From: Diadema setosum
Lineage: Eukaryota; Echinodermata; Echinoidea; Diadematoida; Diadematidae
Direction of reading: 5' to 3'
NCBI RefSeq assembly: GCF_964275005.1
Contig: NC_092698.1
Location: 21,961,309 to 22,025,308, forward strand
Length of the DNA stretch: 64,000 bases
The number at the start of each line of letters is the position of its first letter. Position 1 is the first letter of the stretch. This document shows positions 49,170 to 59,786 of this stretch, piece after piece. Made by a program: the position numbers and the translations under genes. A model generated the notes under the pieces. It worked only from the letters and a program-made list of their open reading frames with translations, did not search any database and was not told the origin of the DNA.

Positions 49170-49504
49170 TAGGGAGCTTTAGATTTGCAGCACGGACGTT
49201 TGAGACGCTTGAGCTGGACGTTCTCCTCTCTCCCTGTGTCGTGTTGACAAGTAGCTTTCGATTACGGGGAGACATAACCTATCAAAAATAGAATGGCGCC
49301 CCCATATGATTGGTGCATGAAGTAGCTCTCTACGTCGTAAATTGAGCGGACATAAAAATAGCACATAACGCGAAGTGAAAACTCAGAGGAGAAGAGCTGT
49401 AAATCGATCGGCTTTGATACGCGATTCTGCGAATGCTCAGAGCAGGTTTTTTTCCCCTCTGCACGTCCCCGTTGCAAAACTCTAAAGCTACCTACTTTTA
49501 TCAG
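49170..49504. mobile_element. 335-bp TIR element, AGGNAGCTTTAGA ends
   Basis: Left AGGGAGCTTTAGATTTGCAG and inverted right AGGTAGCTTTAGAGTTTTGC are related over about 30 bp, including ACGGACGT/ACGGGGACGT. No coding sequence. Confidence 0.65.
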
Positions 49505-50122
49505 TAGCATACTTTCTGGTGTTGAAATCTTTGTGATAATTGATTGATATGAACTAGTCACCAACTTCATCAAATGTCATTGGGCTTCTATGCAAATTCT
49601 GTCAGTTGGACAATATTGACTACTGAAAGATGAAAGAGAAATAAATGTCTGAAGTATATTGACCTTTCTCTGTAGGGATGTGTGATTCATATTTCTATTC
49701 TATTTGATGCAAAGTGACCAATCAAGAAAATACTCATCCTTCTCCTTTTTTAGGTTATCCTATCAAGCCACAAATGTCAAAATCCCCCACTAATGTCATA
49801 ATTACCACAAAATGTCAACACGTCAACCAAAATCATTCTACATGAAGATTCAAAATACAGATAAGGTATAGGTAACATTGTTAACTACAAACATGGAGAG
49901 TGGATTTGAATAATTGTAAATAAGTACATGAATTTGGTTGACATTTGTGACCTTACTTTGACCACCAGATTAAGGCCATACTGGCTAGTTTTCCTGCCTG
50001 TGTATAGCTTTCCAGATGACCCATATATTACTTCATTATTGGCTCTGAAATGTTTCATTTTTATGCATATGATTATAATACCTTTGGAGAGGTGAAGGTT
50101 AAAGGAGGAGAATGTGTTAGGA

Positions 50123-50366
50123 TACTGTATACGCCATATATTTCGCGAGTCTAAATTTTCGCAAATCGGGAATTCCCGACGATTTCGCGAGTGGTTAAAT
50201 TCGCGATCGTGGAGTCCTGTACTGAACAGAGAAGTGTACACGCGCACATCACATTCACATCGGGATCAGAGTCAATATTTTCGCGTGTCTTGAATTTCGC
50301 GAATAGCACCTGAATCGCGAAATTTGCGAAAATAAAAACCTCGCGAAGTATTCGGCGTAAACAGTA
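50123..50366. mobile_element. TIR element TACTGT..CGCGAG (244 bp), copy 1
   Basis: Left TACTGTATACGCCATATATT and inverted right TACTGTTTACGCCGAATACT continue with TTCGCGAG and TTTTCGCAAAT. The body is rich in TTCGCGA. Confidence 0.8.
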
Positions 50367-50737
50367 ACAGATTATCCCAGAAAAATGCTCACAAAAACTG
50401 TTAAAAACAAAAGAAAATATGTACAGCATGTGTAGTATAATCACTGTGCTAAACCCACCAAATCCAAAACAGTATTAATTTCTCTGGAAAAAAAAAAGTG
50501 TACAAACATAGATTTTTCCAAGGCACATTTTCTTTGTCCTGTTATGGGGTACTATTTTGGGACATTAAGTCATTGCATGTAAGCACTTTAAATAGAAGCA
50601 TGTGAAATAAAAATCAGGTATTTCTCTGCACCATCAAAAGTAGACTTCGCACATTTTGGAAAGGAAGACTTCATAATGATTATATACATGTATGTATATG
50701 CATGATCACACACATGCACGCACACACACACACACAC

Positions 50738-50752
<15 letters not shown>

Positions 50753-50831
<79 letters not shown>
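50753..50831. repeat. (AT)n microsatellite
   Basis: About 80 bp of AT dinucleotides after an (AC)n and A15 run. Confidence 0.95.
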
Positions 50832-50834
<3 letters not shown>

Positions 50835-50948
50835 GTATACATATAAATACACAATTTTTCAAGATGTTGAGTCATTCATATTTCATCATTGAACAGTATC
50901 TAATGAAATATTAGTGCACTATGAAAAGAGATGTGTGTGTATGCGTGT

Positions 50949-51030
50949 ATATATATATATATATATATATACATACATATATGTATATATATGTATAATT
51001 ATATATAATATATACATATAATATATATAT

Positions 51031-51086
<56 letters not shown>

Positions 51087-51308
51087 GAGTTTGTTTGCAA
51101 AAACCGATAAGTCCATTTTTGAAGATTTTGAAGAACCGTCTCTGTCATAAAGTGCAATATATTGGTCACTACATATAAAGGTACATTTTTGAAGTTATGG
51201 TCAAAAGAAGCAAAAATTTTCTTATTATTCTCTTTATTTTTCTTGACCTTTAATCGCAAATATCTCCATTTGGCAAATATGGACTTATCAGTTTTTGCAA
51301 ACAAAGTC

Positions 51309-51363
<55 letters not shown>
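50949..51363. repeat. (AT)n microsatellite interrupted by a TIR element
   Basis: AT repeats run over 50949-51082 and resume at 51311-51363; the 230 bases between them form an inverted-repeat element. Confidence 0.95.
51083..51312. mobile_element. 230-bp TIR element inserted in (TA)n
   Basis: Left TGAAGAGTTTGTTTGCAAAA and inverted right TGAAGACTTTGTTTGCAAAA continue with AC(C/T)GATAAGTCCAT, giving about 33-bp TIRs. The ends lie exactly at the TA repeat, fitting a TA target. AAATGGAGATATTTGCG lies sub-terminally. Confidence 0.85.
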
Positions 51364-51366
<3 letters not shown>

Positions 51367-52295
51367 TGTGTGTATATACACACCTTGTATACTAAAGTGT
51401 CATTAAGTTCATATACCAGTGAGGATGCCAGCAGGGGTATAGTTTCGGCCACGTGCCTCAGTCAAAGAACAAAAGAGTTCTCCATCCAACATCGGAAGCT
51501 CAAGGGGGGGGGGGGGGGGGGAAGAAGAGAAGAAGATAGATTACACAACTTGACTTCAAATCGTGTACCATGAACCAGCACTGGATTAGATAAACTATCT
51601 CGTGAACAAGGAAAGTTTGTGTGTGTGTGTCATGGTGTGTGTGTGTGTGTGTTTTCCATCTTGCCTGATTGTAGGTACAGTGATAGAGATTTCTTCCAAT
51701 TAAATACAGATGTCATAGATTTTGAATCAGGGGTGCAATAGAATCACTTAGAAAGAAAATATCTGTCACAAAAGACATATTGGTGATATCGACTTTTTCT
51801 ATTTCTTCCTTTCGGCATGCAGGGATGATCGACCACATGATGTTTAATTGCTGGTAAATCCTTTTTAGTAGTTTTCAAGACTGCATCAAACATTATGTAT
51901 TTTGTTTCCCATTTGAGTTTTTCATATGAACATACACAAAACATTTTTGTTTTCATTTAGCGCACCTGGAGTATTATTATTCAACAATCGTGTCTTGTGG
52001 GCTTTTCCCCACACAACGCACATACAACGCATCTACTGTTTATTTCCCAGAATAGAATCTAAAAAAGTTCTTTTTTTACACTTTGGCGTACGTAAGAGGG
52101 TAAGTAACGAAAACCAACAACAAAGACTTCGTTCACAAAAGGTACATTTCTCTGATCCTCCGCAACGACGCTGTAGACGCTGTGCCATACAACTGGACAA
52201 CAAAGGCTTTAAAATTTAAACGACCCGGTCATTGCACAGCGTGGCTATTCAGAAAGATTCTGTGGTTGGACAAAGGCAAACCAGAAAAATGATCT

Positions 52296-52630
52296 AGAAT
52301 CCACGATTGGCTAGTGCGCAGCGCGCCGCTCTATCACGTGATGCCAATTAACTAGGGGAAATCTGCTCAGAAAACTGCGCAGAAGTCGCATCTGTTTTAC
52401 ATCCTTTGATAATAATAGTGGTGCATTGTATTTTCAAGGCATCACCACCATCTTGGTTTACATGTGTGGTTCGTGCGTGTACGTGCTTCTTTTCCTTGCT
52501 TTCATAGGGTCCGCGTGTGATACCTGCTTAAGAATCTCTCTCTGTGCTAGAACTGCCTTTTCGGAGAAGGACAGTACGCGTGAAGATTCACTGATTTTGT
52601 CCTGTTATTTGCATCCTCTGTACGCTTAAA
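52296..52630 (+). promoter_or_regulatory. candidate housekeeping-type promoter
   Basis: A locally GC-rich block contains an inverted CCAAT box (ATTGG at 52306), a perfect E-box palindrome TCACGTGA at 52334-52341, a second CCAAT at 52344, a YY1-like CCATCTTGG at 52448-52456 and an octamer ATTTGCAT at 52607-52614. There is no TATA box. The order CCAAT, E-box, YY1, then an ATG with a splice donor fits a TATA-less housekeeping promoter. Factor names are inference from motif consensus. Confidence 0.5.
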
Positions 52631-52645
52631 ATGCCTGACCGAAAC
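52631..52645 (+). CDS. first coding exon (MPDRN) of an unidentified gene, 5' end only
   Basis: ATG in good context (AAAATGC), with an in-frame TGA 39 nt upstream, gives Met-Pro-Asp-Arg-Asn. A strong donor C|GTAAGT follows at 52646, phase 0. The rest of the gene is downstream. Five residues are too few to name a family. The candidate exon at 63,919 is not phase-compatible in its open frame, so at least one more exon would lie between them if they belong together. Confidence 0.4.
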
Positions 52646-53356
52646 GTAAGTAAAATATCATTAAGCCTAGGGTACTTTTACGAAACTTTAAGTACGAATT
52701 TTCGTGATTTTATGGTATGAACTGTTGATAGCGATGTCGAAAGCAAATCGGAAATTCATGAATTGAACAAAAAAGAACGTGATCAGTTCACTATTGAGTA
52801 TTGACTCTGGAGGTGTTCTAACGTTACAGTGCCAGTGGTACAACGTATGAGCAATTTACAAATCTCCTAGTAAAACTGAAAAAGTTAAATAGTACTATAG
52901 CTCTACACATACCGGGAATACCGGACAGATCAAGTCTTTGACTCGATAGTTCACATTATGTCAACGCTTTTTAGCCGCACCCCACCACGTTTGTATTAAC
53001 TATTATTAAAGCCTGTCTAAACTCGAGCGGATTTTTCATCACAAGGAAATTGAATTTAAATTAACAATCTAGATTAGGCCCTATTCAAACTCACGGTTAG
53101 GACGTTCTGGAATGGGAAAGGACAAATAAACTTAAACGTTACAACTAAAGCTTGAACTTGGTACAACAGGATATTGATGTTTGGTTGGGTTTATTATTGC
53201 ACTGCAGCTAAATTTACTGAGCTAACTTCAACTTGTCGGTCATGTGGTTGCATACATGTGTGAAACAGATAAATTGGGCTCCGGCTTGGACTAGAGAGAG
53301 TAGGCCTACTCAGACAACAGTTGCGAGTTGGATGAAGATCCATTAAGGCCAAGTAA
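52646..53356 (+). other. likely intron 1 of the MPDRN gene
   Basis: AT-rich, with no exon or element recognised. One TAGGCCTA at 53301. Confidence 0.4.
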
Positions 53357-53365
53357 AAAAAGAAA

Positions 53366-54273
53366 GGCAGTGTATACAACCACACGCGTGTGTCTTTACC
53401 ATCCAGCCACACGAGTGTGGTTGTAGCCATGGCCCGAGTCGCTGGATACAGCCACACTTGTGTGTAATGTACATGTACATAGGGATACAATGTACACACA
53501 CGGTACGGAGAAGATGATCGCCGTGCGTGCATGTCAAACACGTAAACGCCACGCAATCAGCTTGCTCACAAAGTGATGAAAGTAACCTCATTTTCATACC
53601 TTTTAATATTGTTATTTTACAAATATATTTTTCGCTCCATTCTCATCTTGTTTGCTTGATATGATGGGTTTAGAATTAATAGCAAAGTTACAACTGCCGC
53701 TAAATTGGGGGACTTTGGATTGACATCGCTAAACTGCTGGTGGTGTGCTAGCGATCGCTCAGTGCAGCTGCAGCCTAGCCAGCGCAGTTGTGCCGCCTGC
53801 CCCAGGAGGGACCCGGACTCGCGCGCCGGCTGCCTGTGTACGCTGGATCGTGGATGCGCGATTTGCGAGTACCCGAACGAACACTGCAGTGAACGAACGA
53901 CACGAAGGCGAAGTCTCAATAACGGCGACACGATGTATCAAAATCAATTGTAACTTTAAATTTACCTCATCAAATCAAGAAAATGAGAATAAAGTTAAAA
54001 ATGAAAAAAAAGTAAATTTGTCTAGATGGTGTGATAATATTAAATGGGATTAATCTAGGAGGCAGGTTCATGTTCATTGCTTTGCAGTGGTGCATGATCG
54101 CGTGTTGATGTGGCCGGCCACACACACATTCCCGCTACGTGTTTGTGGATATGTACATAGTACAGTACATTATACACACGAGTGTGGCTGTATCCAGCAA
54201 CTAGGGCCATGGCTACAACCACACTCGTGTGGCTGGATGGTAAAGACACACGCGTGTGGTTGTATACACTGCC
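53366..54273. mobile_element. 908-bp foldback element with 9-bp target duplication (MULE-like)
   Basis: Left GGCAGTGTATACAACCACAC and the exact inverse at 54254-54273 start TIRs of roughly 125 bp with few mismatches. AAAAAGAAA flanks both sides (53357-53365 and 54274-54282), a 9-bp duplication as in Mutator-like elements. The TIRs hold repeated small palindromes of the form CCACACGNGTGTGG. The GC-rich centre (53740-53930) has open frames on both strands but no transposase motifs. Confidence 0.75.
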
Positions 54274-54304
54274 AAAAAGAAACCAGTTTCTCGTCCTCGC
54301 GCGC

Positions 54305-54480
54305 ATCGATTTTGGCCGCCGCATCAATTTTTTTACTATTTACTATTTTCAAAATGGCGCTGAAAATACCAAGAAATTCATAATTCTCGTCCCAGCCCGC
54401 TCCCCGCCCGCATCGATTTTCAGTTGCCGAATCGACTTTTTTTATATTTACTATTTTTCGGCCGCCGAAAAAAGAAATTG
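54305..54480. repeat. diverged tandem duplication of about 106 bp
   Basis: GCATCGATTTT...TTTACTATTT occurs twice in tandem, with GGCCGCCG-type segments. It sits just right of the foldback element. Confidence 0.5.
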
Positions 54481-54702
54481 ACAATAATATTCACCTACCA
54501 ATGGTGATGTCTCATTTCTAATTACGCCTTGCGTCCTCTACTTAGCTGTAGTACAGCTGTAGCTTATGTAGTGCGTAAGCCTATGTAATAACGCATGCAT
54601 TTCACACTGCTCCACAAAGCAGTCGAACTGTAGTTGGATGGGCGGGCCGCGGGCGGGCCTGGGCTGTGATGTACAGCGCACTCGGTACGTCGTGAACGCG
54701 AT

Positions 54703-54766
54703 AGCGGCAACATTTTTGCGAACAATCGCTGATATTCCACGCGTATTTCGCGCATTGTTCGTATTT
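54703..54766. mobile_element. fragment of the GGCCCGGTCACACTGCC-family element
   Basis: ACATTTTTGCGAACAATCGC, TGATATTCCACGCG and GCATTGTTCG match the inner part of the 29456-30042 element around 29730-29790. Confidence 0.6.
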
Positions 54767-55168
54767 TTCCCCGTTTCTCATATTTTAAGCGGATGAATTG
54801 TACTGTACAAATATGATTGTGAGGATTATATGGAGTTTGTACATATTTTCCTGTCATTGTGACTATGTGCATGTGCGTGCAGTGTCGGAAGGTACGGTAA
54901 TGCAGTGGCCGTGTCGCACCGTTTATTCGCAAAGTGTGCGTGTCTGTAGCTGTGTAGAGGCCCGTACACTCTGCTCTGTAACGTTGCAGCTGACGGCGAT
55001 GTATTGTTATATTTTGAAGATAAAATGAATGCGCTTTTCCAGCAAATGTAGAATTATCAAATGGGTGTAGCTACAAAATAAATAACTTTTCCACGGATTC
55101 TGGTTTGTCTCGTGTTTCTGCGGGGTACTTTTCTTTACGATGTAAATTCACGGACACGGCCGTGAGTC

Positions 55169-55466
55169 GTACAGTACGCGCAATAAGAAACGCCTCCGTC
55201 AATTTCGTTTTCCAACGAAAGTTCGTTATCGATCGAGTAGCAACGAAATCTGGACGAAATTTGGACGAAATTTCGTTATCGATCCATTAGCAACGATTCT
55301 GACGCTTTGTGGACGCTTTGTGGACGCATTTCACGCACGACCGCCCGCTCAATTCCGTTCGGCAAATGCGTTGCTCGTTCGGAAAATGCGTGTTCGGAGC
55401 TCGGCAGTTTCGTCCAAATTTCGTTAGAAGCGTCCGTGATCCAAGGCGCACATAGAATACAGTACA
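55169..55466 (+). mobile_element. GGACG-rich element, copy A (about 300 bp)
   Basis: It starts TACAGTACGCGCAATAAGAA and contains short tandem blocks such as GGACGAAATTT and GACGCTTTGTG. Copy B at 61.7-62.0 kb is inverted. The right end near ATACAGTAC is poorly defined. Confidence 0.55.
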
Positions 55467-56195
55467 CACGTGAATCACTGCAAGATTAGACTCAACAAGT
55501 AGCACAGCGGTCGGGAATGAGAACAGTAGACAGGCGTGGAATTCACCTGATACACATAATAATATTAAAAATGGTAACATGTATACATATATCGATGCCG
55601 TTTTCATTGAAGCAATTTGTAAAAGTTTTAGTTTCCCTTACCCTAGCTGTAAGTACGGCACCGTTAGCAGATTATTCACTGCATTTAGTGAAAGTCACCT
55701 GATACATCACATGGTGGTATGCGGGCTGCATGTAACCAGGGAATGTGCACGTATGGGAAAGGCGAGTGCGCCGTATGTGCGTCGCCATTGCTATGGCATG
55801 GCTCGCTCGGCTGAACGAAACAGAGATGTTATACGATGTAGTAGTTCACGTGTTTTGTTTTGTTTTTTACAAGCAGAAAATAAACAACTGTTGATCATGA
55901 AATAGACTAAATTACCAATCAGAGATCATTCGGGTTCATAGTATTTAAGAGAAATCACGCAATTTTGGCGAGGGTGAACCCACAGGAACCTTATCGTAGA
56001 ATGCCGACCAAAAAGAAAATGGTTTCACTAAAATTGCGTGTACGTAAAATCCATTTGAGTATAGAAAGAAAATTAACCCCCAAAAAGAGGAAAAAAGAAA
56101 TTAGAAGGATTTGTTCGCCGTTATTTGGTCATTAAATATTTTGTCTTTCTTCAGCAATTGCGCGTTATATTGCCCGTTTTTTTTTTAATTGAATC

Positions 56196-56364
56196 AGGGC
56201 CCTGTTGCATAAAACCCTTACCGCTGGACTTACCGCTCCTTTCTAGCGGTAAGTCTTCAAATCAGCGGTAAATTTTATAATCCTTGATGCTGATTGGCTG
56301 TGATGCCTAATTTTGACGGTAGTTACCATTGAAATTCAATGGTAAGTTTTATGCAACGGGCCCC
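56196..56364. mobile_element. MITE with GGGCCC-GTTGCATAAAAC ends (169 bp)
   Basis: Left GGGCCCTGTTGCATAAAACC and inverted right GGGCCCGTTGCATAAAACTT match over more than 20 bp. A sub-terminal TTACCGCT/AGCGGTAA inverted pair follows. This end sequence is common in animal MITEs. Confidence 0.85.
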
Positions 56365-56389
56365 AGAAAAGCAAAAAAAAAAAAAGATA

Positions 56390-57045
56390 TTCAAAACAAG
56401 ACAATACGTTTAATTCTTAGTTTGATATCGTTTATTTCTGTATTGGACAGAGAGATAATTCAGACGGTACGTGGAATTTTCAAAGCGACTAATTCAGACT
56501 GATTCTTAGTTTGACTTGGCTCTTTCTTTCTTTCTTTCTTTTTTTTTTTTGGGGGGGGGGGTGGGGGTTGAGGGTCATGATCGTTGTACCCATGCACCCA
56601 TAAGGTTCGTTAGTACGAAAATGAAACATTCAGATATACACGCGACTTCCCTACACGAAAAATAGATGTTCGTAAATGTGATAGTCAAATTATGATTCAT
56701 AATCCGAAAATGCACGAATGTTTGTGATTGGATAGGTGCGTTTATTGTCGGATTAGCAAACCTTCGGAGTACTGTAGTATCGAGCCTGTTGTATTCACGG
56801 ATAAACGAACTTTTGGAATAATGAATTTTATATTCAGAGCAAGACAATAAGTTTAATTCTTATTATAGTTTGACATCGTTTATTTCCTAGTTGTGAAGCG
56901 GGAAGCGAGAGATAATTCTGAAAAGAAGTATACAGACGGAACATGAAATATTCAAAGCAGCTATGAGATTAAATCTTAAGTTGTTTATTTGTTTGTTTGC
57001 TTGCTTGTTTGTTGTTATGCTCAAGTGTTGGTGTAATTATATATA

Positions 57046-57087
<42 letters not shown>

Positions 57088-57626
57088 GGGGAGGCATTTT
57101 TGAAGTACCCACTGCACGTAAAGTTCGCTGATGCGAAAGTGATAAAATGTTCCGTAACACGCAAATTCCCTACACCATAGATGTTCGTACCTAGTGTGAA
57201 AATAAAATGTATTACTATTATTATTTTTTCCCCCATTGTTCGATTAGCAAACCTTCGGAATGTCAATCCTTTCGTTTTCGGATAAACGAACTTCCTTAAC
57301 TCACAACACCACTTTCAGAGTAACAAACTAGTCATTATTTTATTCGGGCATTGAGAATACACGTATACAAAATCTTTAAGGCAAGAATTACGATGGATTC
57401 TTATTTTGAAATCATTTTATTGATTTCCGTGGTGTTCATTATTCCGAAAAAGAAAACGGGTGCGCTATTCCGATGGTTACGGCGATATTTCGAATCCGAA
57501 ACACGCATATTCCTTGTGCCTATCCATGTTTGTTGATTCGAAAATGTAATCATGCTGCGGGTAATTGCTATAGGGCCATATATTGTTTTATTTCTGTCTA
57601 TTGTTATATTATTATTATTATAATTC

Positions 57627-57664
<38 letters not shown>

Positions 57665-57960
57665 ATTATTATTATTATTATTATTATCGTCTTTAACATT
57701 ATTAACCAATATTTTGATTAACGAGCATTTTGTTGGCTGTTTTTTTTTTTTTTTTTTTTTGGGGGGGGGGGGGGGCATTGCCCGATTAGCAAACCTTCGG
57801 AGTGTCAATCCTTTTGTTTTCGGATGAACGAACTTCCTTTCCTCAGACGAAGAAATCAGAGTAACAAACTAGTCATTATTTTATTCGGGCATTGGGAATA
57901 GTTCAGGAAAGAAATAGAAGGGAGGAATCCGAAACACGCATATTCCGTGTGCTTATTTAT
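56390..57960. repeat. satellite-like tandem array, about 3.5 units of 440-540 bp
   Basis: GATTAGCAAACCTTCGGA recurs at 56751, 57242 and 57784; GACAATA..GTTTAATTCTTA at 56400 and 56843; AGTAACAAACTAGTCATTAT at 57319 and 57860. Each unit carries a poly-T tract, two of them ending in G runs (56529, 57049, 57740). (ATT)n lies at 57606-57690. Confidence 0.8.
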
Positions 57961-58265
57961 ACGTCATGTTTATTGATATGCTGCGGCTAAGGGCCTATTG
58001 GAGGTCGTTATACCTCTCGTTTGGTGTACGATTTCTTTCGTTTCATATCACTTTATTTGTTCCCTTCATATTCTTAATCTAAAGGTAATTCTTTCAATTG
58101 CCTCGCACTGTGTACATGCATTTTCGTAACGGCGATTTCCCGCTTTGCTGCAGTATTTCGAAGGGTGTTTGATGCCAGCCGCTTCGGTGTGCTCTGTGGT
58201 AATGTTTATGTAGTTGTCGGGGAGGTTGTTGATACTTTGTCTGTTGACATTTATTTTCGTACAGG

Positions 58266-58410
58266 CAGGGGCGGATCCAGGAATTCTGTACAGGAGGGGG
58301 GAGGGGCGCAACTAATATTTCTGGTGCCACTTCCGGGTTTCACTTCTATTTTTTTTTACGATAAATAAAGGGGGCGTGCGCCTCATGCGCCCCCTCTGGA
58401 TCTGCCACTG
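58266..58410. mobile_element. hAT-like MITE with CAGNGGCGGATCCAG ends (145 bp)
   Basis: Left CAGGGGCGGATCCAGGA and inverted right CAGTGGCAGATCCAGAG match. The end sequence is typical of hAT-superfamily MITEs. No 8-bp target duplication is visible. Confidence 0.7.
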
Positions 58411-59745
58411 CTACGTGTTTATCTCGAGTGATGGTGATCGTGTTTCTAAATGTTTATAAAAAAAGGACATTATCTGAGTGATGCCTGATGATAGTGCAGG
58501 TGATGATAATCAACGATGCTGATGTAAAAGACGGCTTGCTGTGGATGCTGAGCGTTTATACGTGCCCTTCGTTTATTTAAATAAGTTTTCCCTCTTTTAC
58601 TCTTCTTTCCCCTCCCAAGAATGATAAAAAAAGAAAATACTGTACCTACACCTCACAACAAAAGGAACCACGTGTGAACAACCATCGTTAAGTTCAATCG
58701 AAACGTTCATTATTAGCAAAGAATAAGGGGAAAACACGAGTGACGGAAAATGATAGAAGCGACGAGATTGTCTTCTTGTGTATAATGCGGTCTCTTGGGA
58801 TTGGAAAAACCCCACCCTCGGATCCCTTTGTGGAAATTTCCACAAAACCAGGTGCGTGCCAGACCCCAGGTGCCAGACGAAAGAATGCGCGCACTGGTGT
58901 AGTATATCGATCGAAGAACTCGCTGGTGAGTTGAGTTAAAGCAATCATTGCAAAGATGTTCTGATTCTTTCGCCTTTCTTTAGGCGCATACATCGAACAG
59001 TCGATTATTGCGTACTTGATCTAAGCACAATATATTTATATGTTCCCGAGCTGTAAAAAGGAATTGATTAATCACTCAAAAATGCAATCACAGATTATGA
59101 AAGGTCTCATATGCCTAGACAAATTCACTGAGATGTCCTATGTGAGATGCAGCCACCACCCGATTAAACAGCAAAATCATGACAGTAAAATTTCACGCTC
59201 ACCAAAACTGCCTATTACTTTTCATATGAATTTTGGTTATCAACACTCGTTCGTGGATTTGTTTGTTTGCATGTTTTGTGTGTATTATTCCTCGATCCTG
59301 AAAGACGTAATAATTATTCGCATCGAACGTAAACTGTTTACCGTAACTAAGCCTATGGCGCATTCGATCCATTCAACTAGCAGTAACCTCTAAGGCAGTA
59401 AGTTAGTAGCACATGGTGCATTCCTTTGAACCACGTGTTTCGCATATCGGCACATCCAAACGCATTAGCGATCGTCGTTATGGCAAACTTTCCGATTACA
59501 GTCAAGGGAGAAGAAATCGTAATACTGTACATGTACTTACGAAAGTGATTATGCTTAAGATCAAATAAAATGAAGAAGTTTGAAAACAACTTGGCAACAC
59601 TCAATCAAGTTTTTCATTCTCTCACACAAAAGCTCTCTTGAGAAAATGAAAGCATTCCCCCTCCCCTGCTAGATAATGGAAGTTTTCATTACTAGCCCAG
59701 CAAGTTTTGGGAGTGTACATGAATGTTTTTAGGATAGAGTCAAAA
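58411..59745. other. non-coding stretch
   Basis: A 20-bp palindrome TTTGTGGAAATTTCCACAAA lies at 58828-58847. The ORFs are short and unconvincing. Confidence 0.45.
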
Positions 59746-59786
59746 GGGACCTAAGCTTTCGATTATAGCAGAACCTTCGTCAGAAG
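59746..59786 (-). ncRNA. hammerhead-like ribozyme motif of a Penelope-like retroelement (degraded)
   Basis: The minus strand reads CTTCTGACGAAGG, then TTCTGCTATAA, then TCGAAAGCTTAGGTCCC. CTGANGA and GAAA are the two core strands of a hammerhead, and the order CTGA-GAAGG..CTGCT..CGAAAGCT is that seen in Penelope-like element pseudo-LTRs. Stem II (GGTTCT with ATAATC) has one mismatch and one wobble, and an extra A follows the core, so activity is doubtful. No reverse transcriptase is visible nearby. Confidence 0.4.

Noticed and set aside
51926..52219. 97-codon ORF after an AG acceptor-like site
   Set aside because: No recognisable domain; it runs into the promoter-like region of the next gene and has no Kozak context or partner exon.
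53617..54053. Cys-rich or Arg-rich ORFs in the GC-rich centre of the foldback element
   Set aside because: Several overlapping ORFs on both strands, none with transposase or other motifs; GC-rich sequence simply has fewer stops.
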